From: Hypoxylon rubiginosum
Lineage: Eukaryota > Ascomycota > Sordariomycetes > Xylariales > Hypoxylaceae
DNA length: 64,000 nucleotides
Assembly: GCA_902806565.1 (NCBI GenBank)
Contig: CADCXA010000007.1
Location: 434,001-498,000, forward strand
Direction: 5' to 3'
Below the pieces are notes generated by a model. That model worked only from the letters and a program-made list of their open reading frames with translations. It made no database searches and was not told the DNA's origin. This document shows positions 21,804 to 33,293 of this stretch, one piece after another (position 1 is the stretch's first letter; each line of letters starts with the position of its first letter). Both the position numbers and the translations under genes were made by a program.

Positions 21804-22395
21804 TGATTGAAATCGGGTTGTTCAAGTCTGTTCGCCTTCACTTGAGAATGGAGTTTGATACTAAAAATTGCAAATGAATCAGATTTTATTGGAGGTACAC
21901 TAGCGTTGCACTGTCTGTAATTGGAGTAGGCACTGTACGATCCCTTCCGCTGGTAGAGATACTTACCCCCCTAAGATAACTTCAACTCCTAGATTACGCT
22001 TCAATAGGGAACAGACGGAGTCATAACACGAACCAATTCCCTCTCTATTTAAACTTTTAATCTCTATATTACCTCATACATCTAGATTATAACCAAGGTA
22101 TTTCAGAAAAAGATTGGATTGACCTCTAACCCCAGAGAGAAAAAAACGAAAAAGGCTTTTCAATCCTAACTAAGAATACCCCTCCCCCTTTTTTAATGGA
22201 AGCACCTAGGTAAGCATATAATATCTACATCGAATATGAATAATCAGTTTTCGTCATGAGAGATAAAAAAATAAAAAAAAATAAAAATTTTAAGACCAAA
22301 CCACCCTGCCTCTTTTCCACACGCAGTCTTGAACACGGGTCAGTCCTGTAGGAGTGCTGTTTATCCCATACCCACCGCCCATAAGATCCGCCATG
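21804..22395. other. Intergenic region upstream of trm2
   Basis: Promoter of trm2 and 3' region of the MCFG gene A. A-rich runs near 22265-22290; no gene seen. Confidence 0.5.
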
Positions 22396-23546
22396 TCATT
22401 CCTGGTGGTCCCCGTTACGGAGACCTTCCTCATGATGCTCTCCGTTAAGGTGGCCACCATCCTGATGTCCTGCATCGTGATATCCTCCGTTTTGGTAACT
22501 TTCGTTCTGGGATACTCCGTTGTGGTGTTTCCTGTCATATCCACCATGGCCCCGGGTAGGATGCTTAGTATGGTGTCCGTCATTCGCACCATAACTCGAG
22601 AGGTTCCCTGCGTCACGAGAGGCTTTCCTTGCCGGTACCTTGATAGCACGTTTAGGGGCTTCCTTGGGCCTTTCCTTAGTGGTTGTTTGCTTGGGAGACG
22701 CGTCTTCAGGCTTATCCTTGGAATCTTCCTTGGGATATCCCTTAGAGACGACCTTCAGGATTTCCTTGGGCAATTCGTTGGACACCATCCTAGACGTCTT
22801 CTCGGACGCTTGCTTGGATTCTTCCTCGGATTTTCCTTCTGCCTGTTTATCGTCCATCCTCTTTTCCAAGACTTCATGTGTCTTTCCTTCTGCCTGACCT
22901 TCGTTCTCCTTTCCGATTTCCTTCATTTTTCCTTCATCACCTTTGTCGACTTTCTCATGCCCCTTGAGTTGATGATTGAGGTTGAAGTGACGCGCTTGAT
23001 CCTTTCTCACTTTGTCATTGCTTGGTCGGTTTCCGCGAGAGCCCGCTGCAGGCAACTCATGCATCCCGGGAATGTTATTGATCCTCACTTGTTCATCCTT
23101 GGCATGGTTGTTAGACTTGATGCCGGTCCCCGATAGCTCATGTACCAAGGGTGAGTGGTGAATATTCGCGGGCGTGGCTTGCTCTTCCCTCTCGTTGCTG
23201 TTGCGTGGGTACTCGGAGTGGAACTTTGGATGTGTTGACCCTGCTTGTGGTGATTCTTGTCTCTTAGGTTTCGGAAGATGGTTATTGGATGCTGTTTTCT
23301 CTCTCATGTTACTCTTGTTTGGCCGGGTGCCTCGATACTGCTGTGGTGATCCACGTCTCCCTGGCTCCTGAGGGAATTTAACGGGCCTTGGAGGCTCCTC
23401 CCTTGGATAGGTCTTGACCGTGTTAAAGCACTAAAATTTTGTCAGATTTGGCTCGTTTCGGCATTGGCACCATGATAGATATGATAGATAGGTGACCCGA
23501 TTCGTGAAAGCCGAACGAGCTTGGAAATACTTACCCCGAAACACAT
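22396..23546 (-). CDS. 'MCFG' small-gene family, member A: Lys/Glu-rich protein with His/Gly-rich tail
   Basis: Exon 1 is a 12-nt coding exon, 23546-23535, encoding MCFG. Intron 23431-23534 has a GTAAGT donor and ATTTTAG acceptor, phase 0. Exon 2, 23430-22396, gives 348 residues in total. The body is disordered, rich in Lys, Glu and Pro with repeated KExPK-type units (ELPKEILK, GYPKEDSK, KERPKEAPK). The last 60 residues are rich in Gly, His, Asn and Asp (HNGVSQNESYQNGGYHDAG). No known domain. The split MCFG leader and His-rich C-terminus are shared with the gene at 24471-24784, as is the 5' leader motif GAATATCTA just before the ATG. Function unknown; the tail could bind metal ions (inference). 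The antisense strand is also open for 260 codons, which I treat as a composition shadow. Confidence 0.62.
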
Positions 23547-24470
23547 GGTTCTAGATATTCGATTCAACTTGCGCTTGTTACATTTCTACTGTTTTTAAAA
23601 TCAAATATTGTATTCGGCTGCCCTTGGGACGTTGGGACATATTTATCAAGAGGTCAGCCATCTATTGTCTGTCATCATGTAAGCAGACTGAAAATAATCG
23701 GCAACCCCCACGATCCCCAAATGACACATCAAGTTAGGTACCTACACACGGCCTGACATAGTGAAGCAGAGCCGCATTGCATTATTTATTACCGTATATG
23801 GATATTCAGCTCGGATGTCGTCGAAATCTCACGGAGTGATAGGCGGCATAGGGTTGGCTACAGCTGCGATTTTATGCACGATGGTGGTATTACAGCACAC
23901 AGAGTAGGATCAGCCTCGTTTTTCGGTGAGATGGCACGCAAACGGTGGGTACCCATTTGTACGGACGCCTGGTCTCGATCATTCGGAGCGGAATTCGCAC
24001 CTCCATTATCCGTCTCTTTCACTGGCCACATCGCCGATCGTCCATTCCGGATTGCCGAGTCTTGGGCTTGTAGGATTCTACGTGATATGTGTCGGCGCCT
24101 AGGATAACCAAGCGACACATGAGAATATGTGGCTGCTGGCTTATGGTGGTGATCTTTTGGAGGTTAGAATGTATTGATGCCCGAGAATGGACTTGTCGAC
24201 GGTAGGATTTGAAAGCGAAAACGCATGCGCATACGTATAGGCAGTGATGGAGGTAGATGTGATATGGTTCTACACGTGTGACAAAGGCCTCGAAAGGAAG
24301 GCCGGGTGACTTTTATTCCCGTTGAACGAGACCCGAAAGGGATGAGTCATCAACGGACGAGATATCTGAAGAGTTTAGCACATTCCGACGCCATGTCCGT
24401 CCCCGCCGCCGTCTCCATGTCCGCCCCCAAATCCACCTCCACTCCCGTTAATAGTTCTCCTCCGCCCCCT
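23547..24470. other. Intergenic region between the two MCFG genes
   Basis: Promoter of gene A and 3' region of gene B. The short open frames near 23,860-24,118 lie antisense to each other and show no recognisable protein. Confidence 0.45.
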
Positions 24471-24784
24471 TCAACGGTGATGGCTACTGTGATGGCTGTG
24501 GCTAGTATGGTGGCTGGTGCTGTGATGGGCGCCGTGATGAATGCTATCATGGAGGCCGCTTCCATGGCCGCTTCCATAGCCTCCGTAAGTTACTCCGCCG
24601 CCACTAGATACCCCATAGGTGACTCTGCTCCTCTTGGGCGTCTTATTGTTCCCCACGGGCCTCGCAGCTCCATCGCCGGTATGATCTTTGCTTGACTAGG
24701 TACCCCGAAGCTTTGTTAGTTGATAGCCCGAATTGGGCGGCTCCTATGGGAGACAAGACACGGAATGCTTACGCCGAAACACAT
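24471..24784 (-). CDS. 'MCFG' small-gene family, member B: His/Gly/Ser-rich 78-residue protein
   Basis: Exon 1 (24784-24773) encodes MCFG and is followed by a phase-0 intron, 24696-24772 (donor GTAAGC, acceptor CCTAG). Exon 2 (24695-24471) completes 78 residues. The exon 2 product begins SSKDHTGDGAARPVGNNKTP and passes through Tyr/Gly/Ser-rich sequence (GGGVTYGGYGSGHGSG) to a His/Ser-rich end (HHTSHSHHSSHHR). The same leader exon, phase and 5' UTR motif as member A point to a local duplication with strongly diverged bodies. The reading frame is too short and too split for simple gene finders. Function unknown; metal binding is possible but unproven. Confidence 0.6.
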
Positions 24785-25771
24785 GATTTAGATATTCGTC
24801 TCGATTCGTGAGTTACACAAGATTCTCTCCTTTCAAGTTAAGCCCATGACTGTTCGAGAACTATCGATATATTTATATTGAATCTACTGTAGGCATCTCA
24901 TCCTGCCGTCCGCTGGCAGGTTGTACTGCCATCTCACTGTATACCTAGGGACGTATACTTGGTGGTGACTATGACGTACATGTATTATGGTAGGACATAT
25001 ACACCCTATACTGGTGCCTTTGGTCATTGTAATTGGAATCGCGTCTTAACACTTGTTTGAATTGAGGCTGGTGTATGGCGCAAGGCAAACCAAACCACGC
25101 GCACGTCTTAGCGATGATGCGTACGGCTGGCACCTTTAGCCTACATTTTGAATGAGCGAGTCTGAGAACGATCAGCATCAGCTTATGCTCATTTGATCAC
25201 TTGAACATATTCAAATAGCTTCTTTTATCACGTGTCTTAACTACCAGGTAGGGAGGTCGGTAATCTCTGACGGAATGTGAGATGAGAATCTCGCAGGATA
25301 ACAGCTTACAAATAGACTCTCAGTCTTATATTAGGTTAGGTAGAGAGAAGAATGAAAGAAACCGATAGAGATTTGGGTGGGGTAAACCCTCCTATCAGAC
25401 ATGACTATTAGAGAAATGCTTATCAAGCTCTATATCACCCCGATGTTAAGATAACCAGCCAGTCGGGACACTAATTAAAGTCCGAAATGTATTCCTTTTC
25501 TACCATTGTCATTCTTAACTCTCTCAATTGAACATGGAGTATCGAGCATAAATAAACACTGAAATACCTTTGTATATCAATGTATCTATAAGACCACCAA
25601 CGCGCAAGTGATCAGGAGGACATCTCCTTTAGGTACGCCTAGGAGAGAGATACCGGGTAGGATACTAAGGAGGTACTGTTAGGTAAAGGCACCGAACGCC
25701 GACGGATCACAACATCTTAAACCCGGATCGCAACATTCTGTGCGACATACCACACACAGCCAACGAAAGAA
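24785..25771. other. Divergent intergenic region MCFG-B / ggt
   Basis: About 1 kb, AT-rich, likely two promoters. No gene supported. Confidence 0.45.
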
Positions 25772-27914
25772 ATGAGTGAGTGTTGCCAGCCAGCTGTTCC
25801 GTGGCCCTATTAACAACAAATCCCTTTTCGCCGTCATCCCCACTAAACCCGACCGTTAGGAACCATCGTGACACTGCCGCAGAGCCTCCTGCTGCTCCTT
25901 TTCTCCGTCGCGCCATCCGTGGCACTCCCGCCGGAATGGGAACCAATCGGGCAATCAGTCCTGCACCAGCAGTCTAGTTCCACTGGTTCTGACCCGGGGA
26001 GGCGAGGTGCCGTCGCCTCCGAGAGCAGAGTGTGCAGTGAGATCGGCATCAATCTTCTCGCTCAGGGTGTGAGTGGTTTTCCCGTATTTTTGTAGATCAT
26101 ATAATCACGATACCTACACCATGTTTTGTCGCATTGCTTATCATCACCATCATCATATTAGGGAAATGCCGTCGACGCCTGGGTTGGCACTCAGCTATGC
26201 GTAGGCGTAATTGGCATGTACCATTCCGGCATAGGCGGCGGGGGCTTCGCTCTCATCCGGGACAGCGAGGGGAACTACACCGTGATCGATTATCGCGAGT
26301 CTGCACCCGGTGCCGCCTTTCAGGATATGTACAAGGACAACATAATGGGTAGCGTCTTCGGCGGTCTCTCCGTAGGTGTACCGGGCGAGCTGCGAGGTCT
26401 CGAGTACGCGCATACGAATTTTGGCGTGTTACCTTGGAAAACTGTCGTCCAACCCGCCGCGTCCGTAGCCCGTCGCGGGTTTCCTGTAACTGAGGATCTA
26501 GTGCGCTATATGGAGTTTGGCCTCATGATAGCCGACCGGAACTTTCTCGTCGAAGATCCGTCGTGGGCGGAAGACTTTGCCCCGAATGGTGAGAATTGCC
26601 CGACCTTCGGTTGACGAATGCCTCTTGTAAGACCAACAAATGACTAATCTCATAATCTAGGGACACTGGTCAAGTTAGGCGACATCATGACCAGGAAGCG
26701 ATATGCAGAGTGAGTTGGTAACTCATTAAGAGATATTAAGTCAAGCCAATTTTATTAATTTGTCTACCTAGGACTCTCGAAAAGATAGCCGAGTACGGCC
26801 CCGATGTATTCTATACTGGTCCCATGGGTTCGTGATTTTTTTCTCTATTCCAACTTAAACACTTAGATACACTTCTAAACATCCCCAAGCCGAGGCGACA
26901 ATCCGCTGTATCCAGCAGCACAACGGCACCATGACCTCGGAAGACATGTCCAGCTACGAGGCCGTCATCCGCGAGCCCGTCAGCATCTCGTACCGCGGCT
27001 ACAAGCTGTACTCGTCGGGCGTCCCGAGCAGCGGCGCCGTCTGCCTCAGCACGCTCAAGACGATGGAGGGCTACGACGCCGCCGACACGTCTACCGACGC
27101 GAACCTGACGCTGCACCGGTTCGACGAGTCGATGCGGTTCGCCTACGGCGCGCACCAGGCCCTCGGGGACCCGGCCTTCGTGCGGGACGTCCCGCGCCTC
27201 GAGGCGTCCATGCTCGACGACGCGCACGCGGCCGACGTCCGGGCCCGCATCCGCGACGACGCGACCCAGCCCGTCGAGAACTACGACCCGCGCCGCGTCT
27301 ACGCGCCCGAGCACCACGGCACCTCGCACGTCTCGGCCGCCGACGCGCGCGGCGTGGCCGTGTCGTCCACCACCACCGTCAACCTGCTCTTCGGCAGCCT
27401 GCTCGTGGTGCCCGAGACGGGCGTCGTGCTCAACGACGAGATGAACGACTTCTCCATCCCCGGCGTCCGCAACGAGTTCGGCTACGCCCCGTCCCCGGCC
27501 AACTACGTCCGCGCCGGCAAGCGCCCGCTCTCCTCCATCACCCCCGTCATCGTCGAGCGGCCCCCTTCCTCCTCCTCCTCCACCAGCATCCTCGCCGCCG
27601 TCGTCGGAGCCGCGGGCGGATCCCGGATCATCAGCGCCACGACGCAAGTTCTATGGCACATGCTCGAGCGCGGGGCCTCGGCCGCCGCCGCCGTCGCCGA
27701 GCCGCGGTTCCACGACCAGCTGATGCCGAACGTGGTCGCGTTCGAGTATAACTTCGACAACGCGACGATCGACAGCATGAAGGACAAGGGCCACAACGTG
27801 ACCTGGGTGCGCGAGGGGTTCAGCGCCGTCCAGGCCGTCCGCGTGCGCGACGACGGCGTGTTCGAGGCCGCGGGGGAGACGAGGCAGAAGAATAGCGCTG
27901 GCCTGACCCTGTAG
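25772..27914 (+). CDS. ggt: Gamma-glutamyltranspeptidase (secreted)
   Basis: Six exons: 25772-25775, 25860-26068, 26162-26588, 26661-26709, 26772-26827 and 26890-27914, giving 589 residues with all phases consistent. The first coding exon is just ATGA: exon 2 has no ATG before its signal peptide, and splicing GTGAGT to CGTTAG yields MRTIVTLPQSLLLLLFSVAP, a good signal sequence. Family blocks: LLAQGGNAVDAWVGTQLCVG, HSGIGGGGFALIR, RESAPGAA, GLSVGVPGELRGLEYAH and the autocleavage site HGTSHVSAADARG with nucleophile Thr393. LLFGSLLVVPETGVVLNDEMNDF follows in pieces. The enzyme cleaves glutathione and gamma-glutamyl conjugates in the extracellular or vacuolar space. Exon 6 is extremely GC-rich with C/G third positions. 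Exon 1 is inferred from splice signals only. Confidence 0.92.
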
Positions 27915-28307
27915 ATACTTGTTAGAATATTAGAATGTGTAGACTGTAGATGAGATACGTGTTTTATAAATATGTAATCGAGCTTAGACTGGAATTGTGC
28001 TTTGGCTTTATTTTTTATTTTTATTTTTTTACTCGTAGAGTCAGACAATTCAATAATCACCATGTACATTGAAAACTATCCAGTTGTGTTTTTTTACCAA
28101 ATATTTATTTTCCTGATGTAGGAGAGTCTCATGTGTCTGGACATGCCTGGTATCGATCCAGTTGCGCCTCAGCACAAACATAAGCAAAGCAAGGCAAAGC
28201 AAAGCAAATGCAAACTCCGAGCACTCCTCCGACCGTACAATGCTGGGGTATCGGATGTAAATCTATATCTCTCTATGTAGGGATAGTAGGCGAATAGAAC
28301 TTGCTAT
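27915..28307. other. Convergent intergenic region ggt / alg11
   Basis: 3' UTRs; T-rich stretch near 28007-28030 and an AAAGCAAAGC microrepeat near 28184-28206. No gene. Confidence 0.5.
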
Positions 28308-30147
28308 TCACATCTTCATCGCAACGAGCTTCTCTATCTCAGCCAACCACTTCTTAGCAAACTCCTCCTCGCTAAATCGCTCGGAAGAGAGACGGGCTCT
28401 GCGTCTGACGGTAAGCGGGTCGGGATGCGAGAGGGCTTTCTCGAAGCCCTCGGCGAATTCCGACGTCGTAGTAGCATGGTAGCCTGATTATAATGTTAGT
28501 AACGTACTGCTTCAGGGGACAACGGTTCACATACCCGTCGGTTCGCCATCGACATCTGTCACGATGTCCAGCTTCGGGCCACCGCTGTTATGGACAACAC
28601 ATATCAGGCCGGCCGCAAGATATTCGACCACGCCGATTCCGAAATGTTCATTCCACATCCCGTTCACTCCTACGAACGCCTTGCTGAGCCACTGAAGAAT
28701 CTCGGACCACGGTGCATCTAGTTGGAAAACCACCTGATCCTTGATGTGGAGCTCATTGACCAATAGGCGAAGCTTGTAAACACGCCTGGAATCGTTGTCA
28801 TCTCGGACACTGCCTAGAAGAACCAACTTAGCTTCCTTCGCCGAAGGAGTACCGGTCTTGACGAATTCCGCAAAAGACTGTAAAATAAGCTGATGGTTCT
28901 TCTCGGGGCGGAACTGAGCAATGTACACGATGTACTTCTGTCGCTTCTTTTCACTCTCTTCAGATAGCTCGATCTGACTCTCAATCTCGCTGACGGCACA
29001 CGGCGGGTACACAACAGCGATGGCATTTTCTCTGCCTCTTTGCTTTCGACGTGGTCCCCATATAGACTGGATATGGCCCTGCGTCCAGGTAGAATTTGTC
29101 ATGACGACATCAACCGAAGCACCCATCCACGAGTAAATGGCGGCGAAGACTTTCCAGTAGTACTTCTTGATAGCACCTTTGAAGCCAACTCCCTTGCCGG
29201 CATTGACACCCTGGCTTCCAACTGAAGTCTTAGGATCCAGCGACTGAAGCATATCAGTAGAAATTGTCGGATAGTGCACATAAGCGGCCGTTGGCATATC
29301 TGGGAAGAGGATCTTGCTTAAACCAAGGGTGAAGGCGTATCCCACAGTATCCACGAATATATCAGGTACTAGCAGAGAGAAAGCATCCCATCCCACGATC
29401 AAAGACCCAAGAGATTGGCCTAACAGAGTCATGTGTGGCCACGTAGAAGAAAGGACCCAGTGTCGCGTCGATAGGTAGAGGAAGTGGATCGTTGGTGGAT
29501 GAAGGTCAATACTAAAGGTGTTCTACACGTCGGTTAGCAGTCCTGACTTGAAATTTGTTAGTAGAATTGCTGCTGACCTTGACCCTTGCAATCATGTTAT
29601 CTTTGGACACGTCGTGATCGCCTGTATAGACGACGATCTTCGCGTTAGGCCATCTCTTCTGAGTGGCTCGAATAGCAGCCCATAGGACTCGCTCACCACC
29701 GCCTCCGGCATTGCAGAAGGGATGAAAGAAGCCGACAATACCATCCCAATCTCGGTCTCCCTTCTCTCCATTGCCAGAGGTTCCAAGTATAGAACCGTCA
29801 ATGTTCTCCCAACCTTCGTCGTCACTACTGTTGTTGCTACCGCTGCTGCTGTCTTTTGCTAACGATTTACTCTCTCGAAACTTGGCCTCGTTCTCGGTAG
29901 TGGCGCGGATAATCAAAGAGCGACGGCCGTCGGTTAACTTCCTCAGATACCAGCCCAAGGTCGATCCAACTGTGCGGGAGAAGATGCGGAAGAGGAATGG
30001 GAGGAAGAAATTCCAGCATATCAGTAGGGCGAAGGGGGTGGATGCGATGGCGATAGCCGTGATGGCCAGAGTCTTGGGCTCCATGCCGAAGGAGAAGGGT
30101 GTATGCTGGGAGGGGACTGCGCAGCTTGATCTGGAGGAGTCTGACAT
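28308..30147 (-). CDS. alg11: Alg11, GDP-Man:Man3GlcNAc2-PP-dolichol alpha-1,2-mannosyltransferase
   Basis: Three exons, 30147-29578, 29522-28535 and 28483-28308; introns have GTCAGC and GTATGT donors and TAG/CAG acceptors with TGCTAAC and TACTAAC branch points; 577 residues. An N-terminal membrane anchor (about residues 28-55, [20 protein letters not shown]) leads into the GT4 fold: [64 protein letters not shown] and the EX7E region [16 protein letters not shown] with [11 protein letters not shown]. It adds the fourth and fifth mannoses on the cytosolic face of the ER during N-glycan precursor assembly. An acidic/Ser-rich insert ([12 protein letters not shown]) after the anchor is typical for fungal orthologs. 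Divergent from cox18 across 637 bp. Confidence 0.95.
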
Positions 30148-30784
30148 TTGGCTAAAGACTACTAGGCAGAGAAGGAGGATCGGTTCAAGTCGTGCTCGGA
30201 CCTATACCTTTGGAATATGTAGTTAATCTAGGTATACGTGTTAGGAATTGAATATTGTTTTGCCGTCAGGCTTCGCCAAAGCCAGACCAGTTGACCCATT
30301 GATGTGACCTAGTGATGGTTGCGGCAGGTCAAGTGTAAGGACAGGAATAAATAGGAATCTGGGGCGTGTGATCATTGACGAGGAACAGTAACAAGAACAA
30401 GGTGTTCCAAATGTCCCACCTCCCGTTAAAGCGATAAATTGCCAAGCCCCACTACAGCAGCTGCAATATCACCCACCCTGCCGCCTACTACGACGTACCT
30501 AGTACCTAACACTTAAGGGACTACATGCTACGCCACAATCATATCCCACCTTACCCATATGCCCCACAGCTGCATACACCTCTTCTCAATACGAGCTAAA
30601 CTTCTATCCAGACTTCGAATTCTATTAGAAGCCATATCGTCAGATCGTTCATGTCTTTATAACCCAGGAAGAAATATCATGGCCATGAGAATCTTCCAGG
30701 ATATGTTTATACTCATATAAACAGGTTTCTCCCCTGATCTGAACATCCATTCATTGGAGCGATTGTAACTCAGCATGTTTTATC
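30148..30784. promoter_or_regulatory. Divergent promoter region alg11 / cox18
   Basis: 637 bp serving both genes. An out-of-frame ATG at 30775 precedes the cox18 start by 10 nt and could open a short upstream frame. No other gene seen. Confidence 0.4.
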
Positions 30785-31969
30785 ATGAGCTCAATCCATC
30801 AACACTACCTTCGGCTGGCTAGGCCCCTCGGCCTGATATCGAGAACTAGAATTCAGCATCATCCACATTCTAGCATCATCTCATCATGTCAATACAAGCG
30901 CCGGCATGGTGTGAGGTCATTCCATATCGCACCAGCTGCTCACGCAGTTCTGGAAGCAACCCAAGATGCGATACTCAGTCTCCACACTGCTACACACATG
31001 CCATGGTTTCTGTTGATTCCCCTCTTAGCGGCCGGCGTCAACGTCGTCTTCCGGCTGCCGTTTGACACATACAACAAAAAGATCTACCAGCGCAGATCCA
31101 AGCTGGGTCCAATCTTGCAGGCGTGGGCCTGGCGCGTTACGCGGGACGTCGAGAAGGAAGGTGTCCCGCCGGTCCTCCGGGAGAAAGAGGCAACGGAGAG
31201 GTTTGAGAGGGCTAAGTCGAGAATCTTCCGTGGCTTAGGCTTGCAGAGCTGGAGAACTTATGGCGGCATCCTTGGTCTTCCATTCTGGCTTTTCGGCATC
31301 GAGTCCATCCGTCGACTATGTGGCGGCCCTAGAGGCATTATAGGGTCCTCGTTTGCTGGGCGTGCTGAAGCTGCTCCTACAACCTCGAGTATCCAGGGGG
31401 CCACCGAGGCGACGGCTCTGCCAGCGGATACTGCGACTTCAGCCGCTAGCCATGTCTCTACCGTTGATCCTTCCACAATATCCACCGTAGCCGAGCACGC
31501 GAGATACCTTCCGGACCCTAGCATTGCTCTCGAAGGCTGTCTCTGGTTTCCCGATCTGAGTGTTGCCGACCCCTACCATATTCTTCCCTTTGCCTTATCG
31601 GCTGTCCTGGTCGCAAACGCGATCCCGAAGACCAGCGCGGGAAAGCGAGAGCTATTTGGACTGAAACCCGAGGACGGGTCTGCAGCACCGACAGCGACGC
31701 CGGCGTGGCGGCTCAGACTCAGTCGAGCCGCCATGTTACTAGCAGGCGTTGTTGGTCCTGTCACTATGGACCTCCCAGTTGCAATACACCTATATTGGTT
31801 GTGCTCGGCCGCTACTCGCTTGATCACGGATCGGGTACTTTCGTACTTTATGCCGGCTAAGTTGAAGCTTGTTAAAAAGTGTACTGGTACCGAGGGCTAT
31901 ATCATCTGGCCCCGACAAGGCGAGAGACCGACACCACGACCTGGGACGCAGAAGAAAACAAAAGAATGA
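30785..31969 (+). CDS. cox18: Cox18, mitochondrial Oxa1-family inner-membrane insertase
   Basis: Single exon, 394 residues. The first 50 residues are rich in Arg, His and Ser with no acidic residue, a mitochondrial presequence (RPLGLISRTRIQHHPHSS). The first Oxa1/YidC helix is PWFLLIPLLAAGVNVVFRLP; a matrix loop with RRSKLGPILQAWAWRVTRDV follows, then LPFWLFGIESIRRL, the LPFALSAVLVANAIP helix and the terminal MDLPVAIHLYWLCSAATRLI. The basic C-terminal tail is short, fitting Cox18 rather than Oxa1. Cox18 exports the C-terminal domain of Cox2 across the inner membrane. A Thr/Ala/Ser-rich insert of about 60 residues separates helices 2 and 3. Confidence 0.87.
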   Translation: MSSIHQHYLRLARPLGLISRTRIQHHPHSSIISSCQYKRRHGVRSFHIAPAAHAVLEATQDAILSLHTATHMPWFLLIPLLAAGVNVVFRLPFDTYNKKIYQRRSKLGPILQAWAWRVTRDVEKEGVPPVLREKEATERFERAKSRIFRGLGLQSWRTYGGILGLPFWLFGIESIRRLCGGPRGIIGSSFAGRAEAAPTTSSIQGATEATALPADTATSAASHVSTVDPSTISTVAEHARYLPDPSIALEGCLWFPDLSVADPYHILPFALSAVLVANAIPKTSAGKRELFGLKPEDGSAAPTATPAWRLRLSRAAMLLAGVVGPVTMDLPVAIHLYWLCSAATRLITDRVLSYFMPAKLKLVKKCTGTEGYIIWPRQGERPTPRPGTQKKTKE

Positions 31970-32391
31970 AGAAGTCGGCTGGAAAGGTTGGGTTGTCATA
32001 CAACTTTAGTCGTAAATTATGTGACAGTAGCACAGCGATGCCTGTAAAATTATTACCGTGGAATATATCTACCTGGGAGGTAGGTAGGCAGTCTTCACGA
32101 TTAGACTCAACCTCATCATTTGAAACCAGGAAATCCTTGGTGAATTTTGACGCAGGACTTTTCTACTTGGGATTCGGTTACCTATCACCTCATGAGACCG
32201 TAAACGAGGAAAATAACAAGCTTGAATTCCTAAGATATAGAGCAACCAACTCTTATCAATCATGGACAGCGGAATCCTGATATACCGAACTACATGTAAT
32301 AATAGGAACATGTGAATTGTCCGCGCTAACTCCAGAACGCCCCAAATGCCTGCTCGTACACTCTATTGGAGGATGACTCGAAGACCAAAGC
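31970..32391. other. Convergent intergenic region cox18 / pep12
   Basis: 3' UTRs of two convergent genes; short open frames here lack protein-like character. Confidence 0.5.
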
Positions 32392-33293
32392 TCATCCCAA
32401 AAAGACAGCTAGCAATACGATAGCCATGATAACGGCCAGAACAAGCAACAGGCAGCAGGCCTTGCTCCGCGCGTTCTTCTGATATCTAGCCGCGCTCCTC
32501 AACTCATAGTCGGCACCGCGGGTATCATCGCGCACGTTCACGGCGTTGTTCTCGATAGTCTGAAGCTGCTCGCCCTGTTCGCTAACAATCTGGGCCACCT
32601 GCTGGAAGAGCACGTTGAGGTCGCCGACGCCCTCCTCGATCTGGCGGATCTCCGCCTCCCGCTCGGTAATCAAAGTATCTTGGAAGTCTACCTCGTCTTG
32701 CGGCGCCAGGTGGACCTGTTCCTGCTGCTGGAGCTGTAGCTGCTCTCCGTCGTGGCCGGACGGGCCGCCCTCGGCACCCGTCTCCTGATCGTGCGCGGCC
32801 TTGGCTGCGGTGACGGATGCCCGTTGCTTTTCGATCGCGGTTCTTTGGACGGATTGGAATTCGCCGAGTGCTGCTTTGAATTCGCGCGACAGCTTCTGCT
32901 GCGAGTACTTCTGGGTAGGCTTTTACACGGAAGGATAGAATTAGATATATACCATACTATAATAGACGTAACAAACTGGTATGGTACTAGACTTACCGTA
33001 GCATCTTCCCACGTCTGTATCTTCTTTACACCCTCGCCAACCTCCTTGAACTGCTCCGTGGATTCTTCGATAGTGACATGTACCCGCTCTCGCAATCGAG
33101 GATTGTCCCGTCGTGTGCCGAGAAGGCCGATGTCCGACTTAAGCTTTGATATGTTGCCCTGTAGATGGAATAGCTTATTCATGAGGCCTTGCGACAGCCT
33201 TGAGAACTCCGGATCATCCGAATATGCGCCATTGTTCTGGCGACGACCGCCTCCGCTGCCGGACTCTATCGAGGATAACTGATCGAAAGACAT
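32392..33293 (-). CDS. pep12: Pep12/Vam3-type syntaxin (Qa-SNARE)
   Basis: Exons 33293-32997 and 32919-32392, intron 32920-32996 (donor GTAAGT, acceptor TAAAAG), phase 0; 274 residues. The N-terminal Habc helices include RLSQGLMNKLFHLQGNISKL. The junction reads WEDATPTQKYSQQKLSREFK, as in the family. The SNARE helix starts at about residue 182 (LITEREAEIRQIEEGVGDLN) and carries the zero-layer Gln within IVSEQGEQLQTIENN. It ends in a C-terminal anchor CCLLLVLAVIMAIVLLAVFL preceded by KACC, possible palmitoylation sites. It would act in Golgi-to-endosome/vacuole fusion. Assignment to Pep12 rather than Vam3 is by overall resemblance. Shares a divergent promoter with ndc1. Confidence 0.9.

Noticed and set aside
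22354..23136. 260-codon plus-strand frame with hydrophobic composition
   Set aside because: Antisense to MCFG gene A. Lys/Glu codons read backwards give Phe/Leu/Ser-rich sequence; no splice or start context supports it, though the sense gene is itself unproven.
26811..27647. 278-codon minus-strand frame rich in Gly, Val, Ala and Arg
   Set aside because: Antisense shadow of the very GC-rich last exon of gamma-glutamyltranspeptidase.
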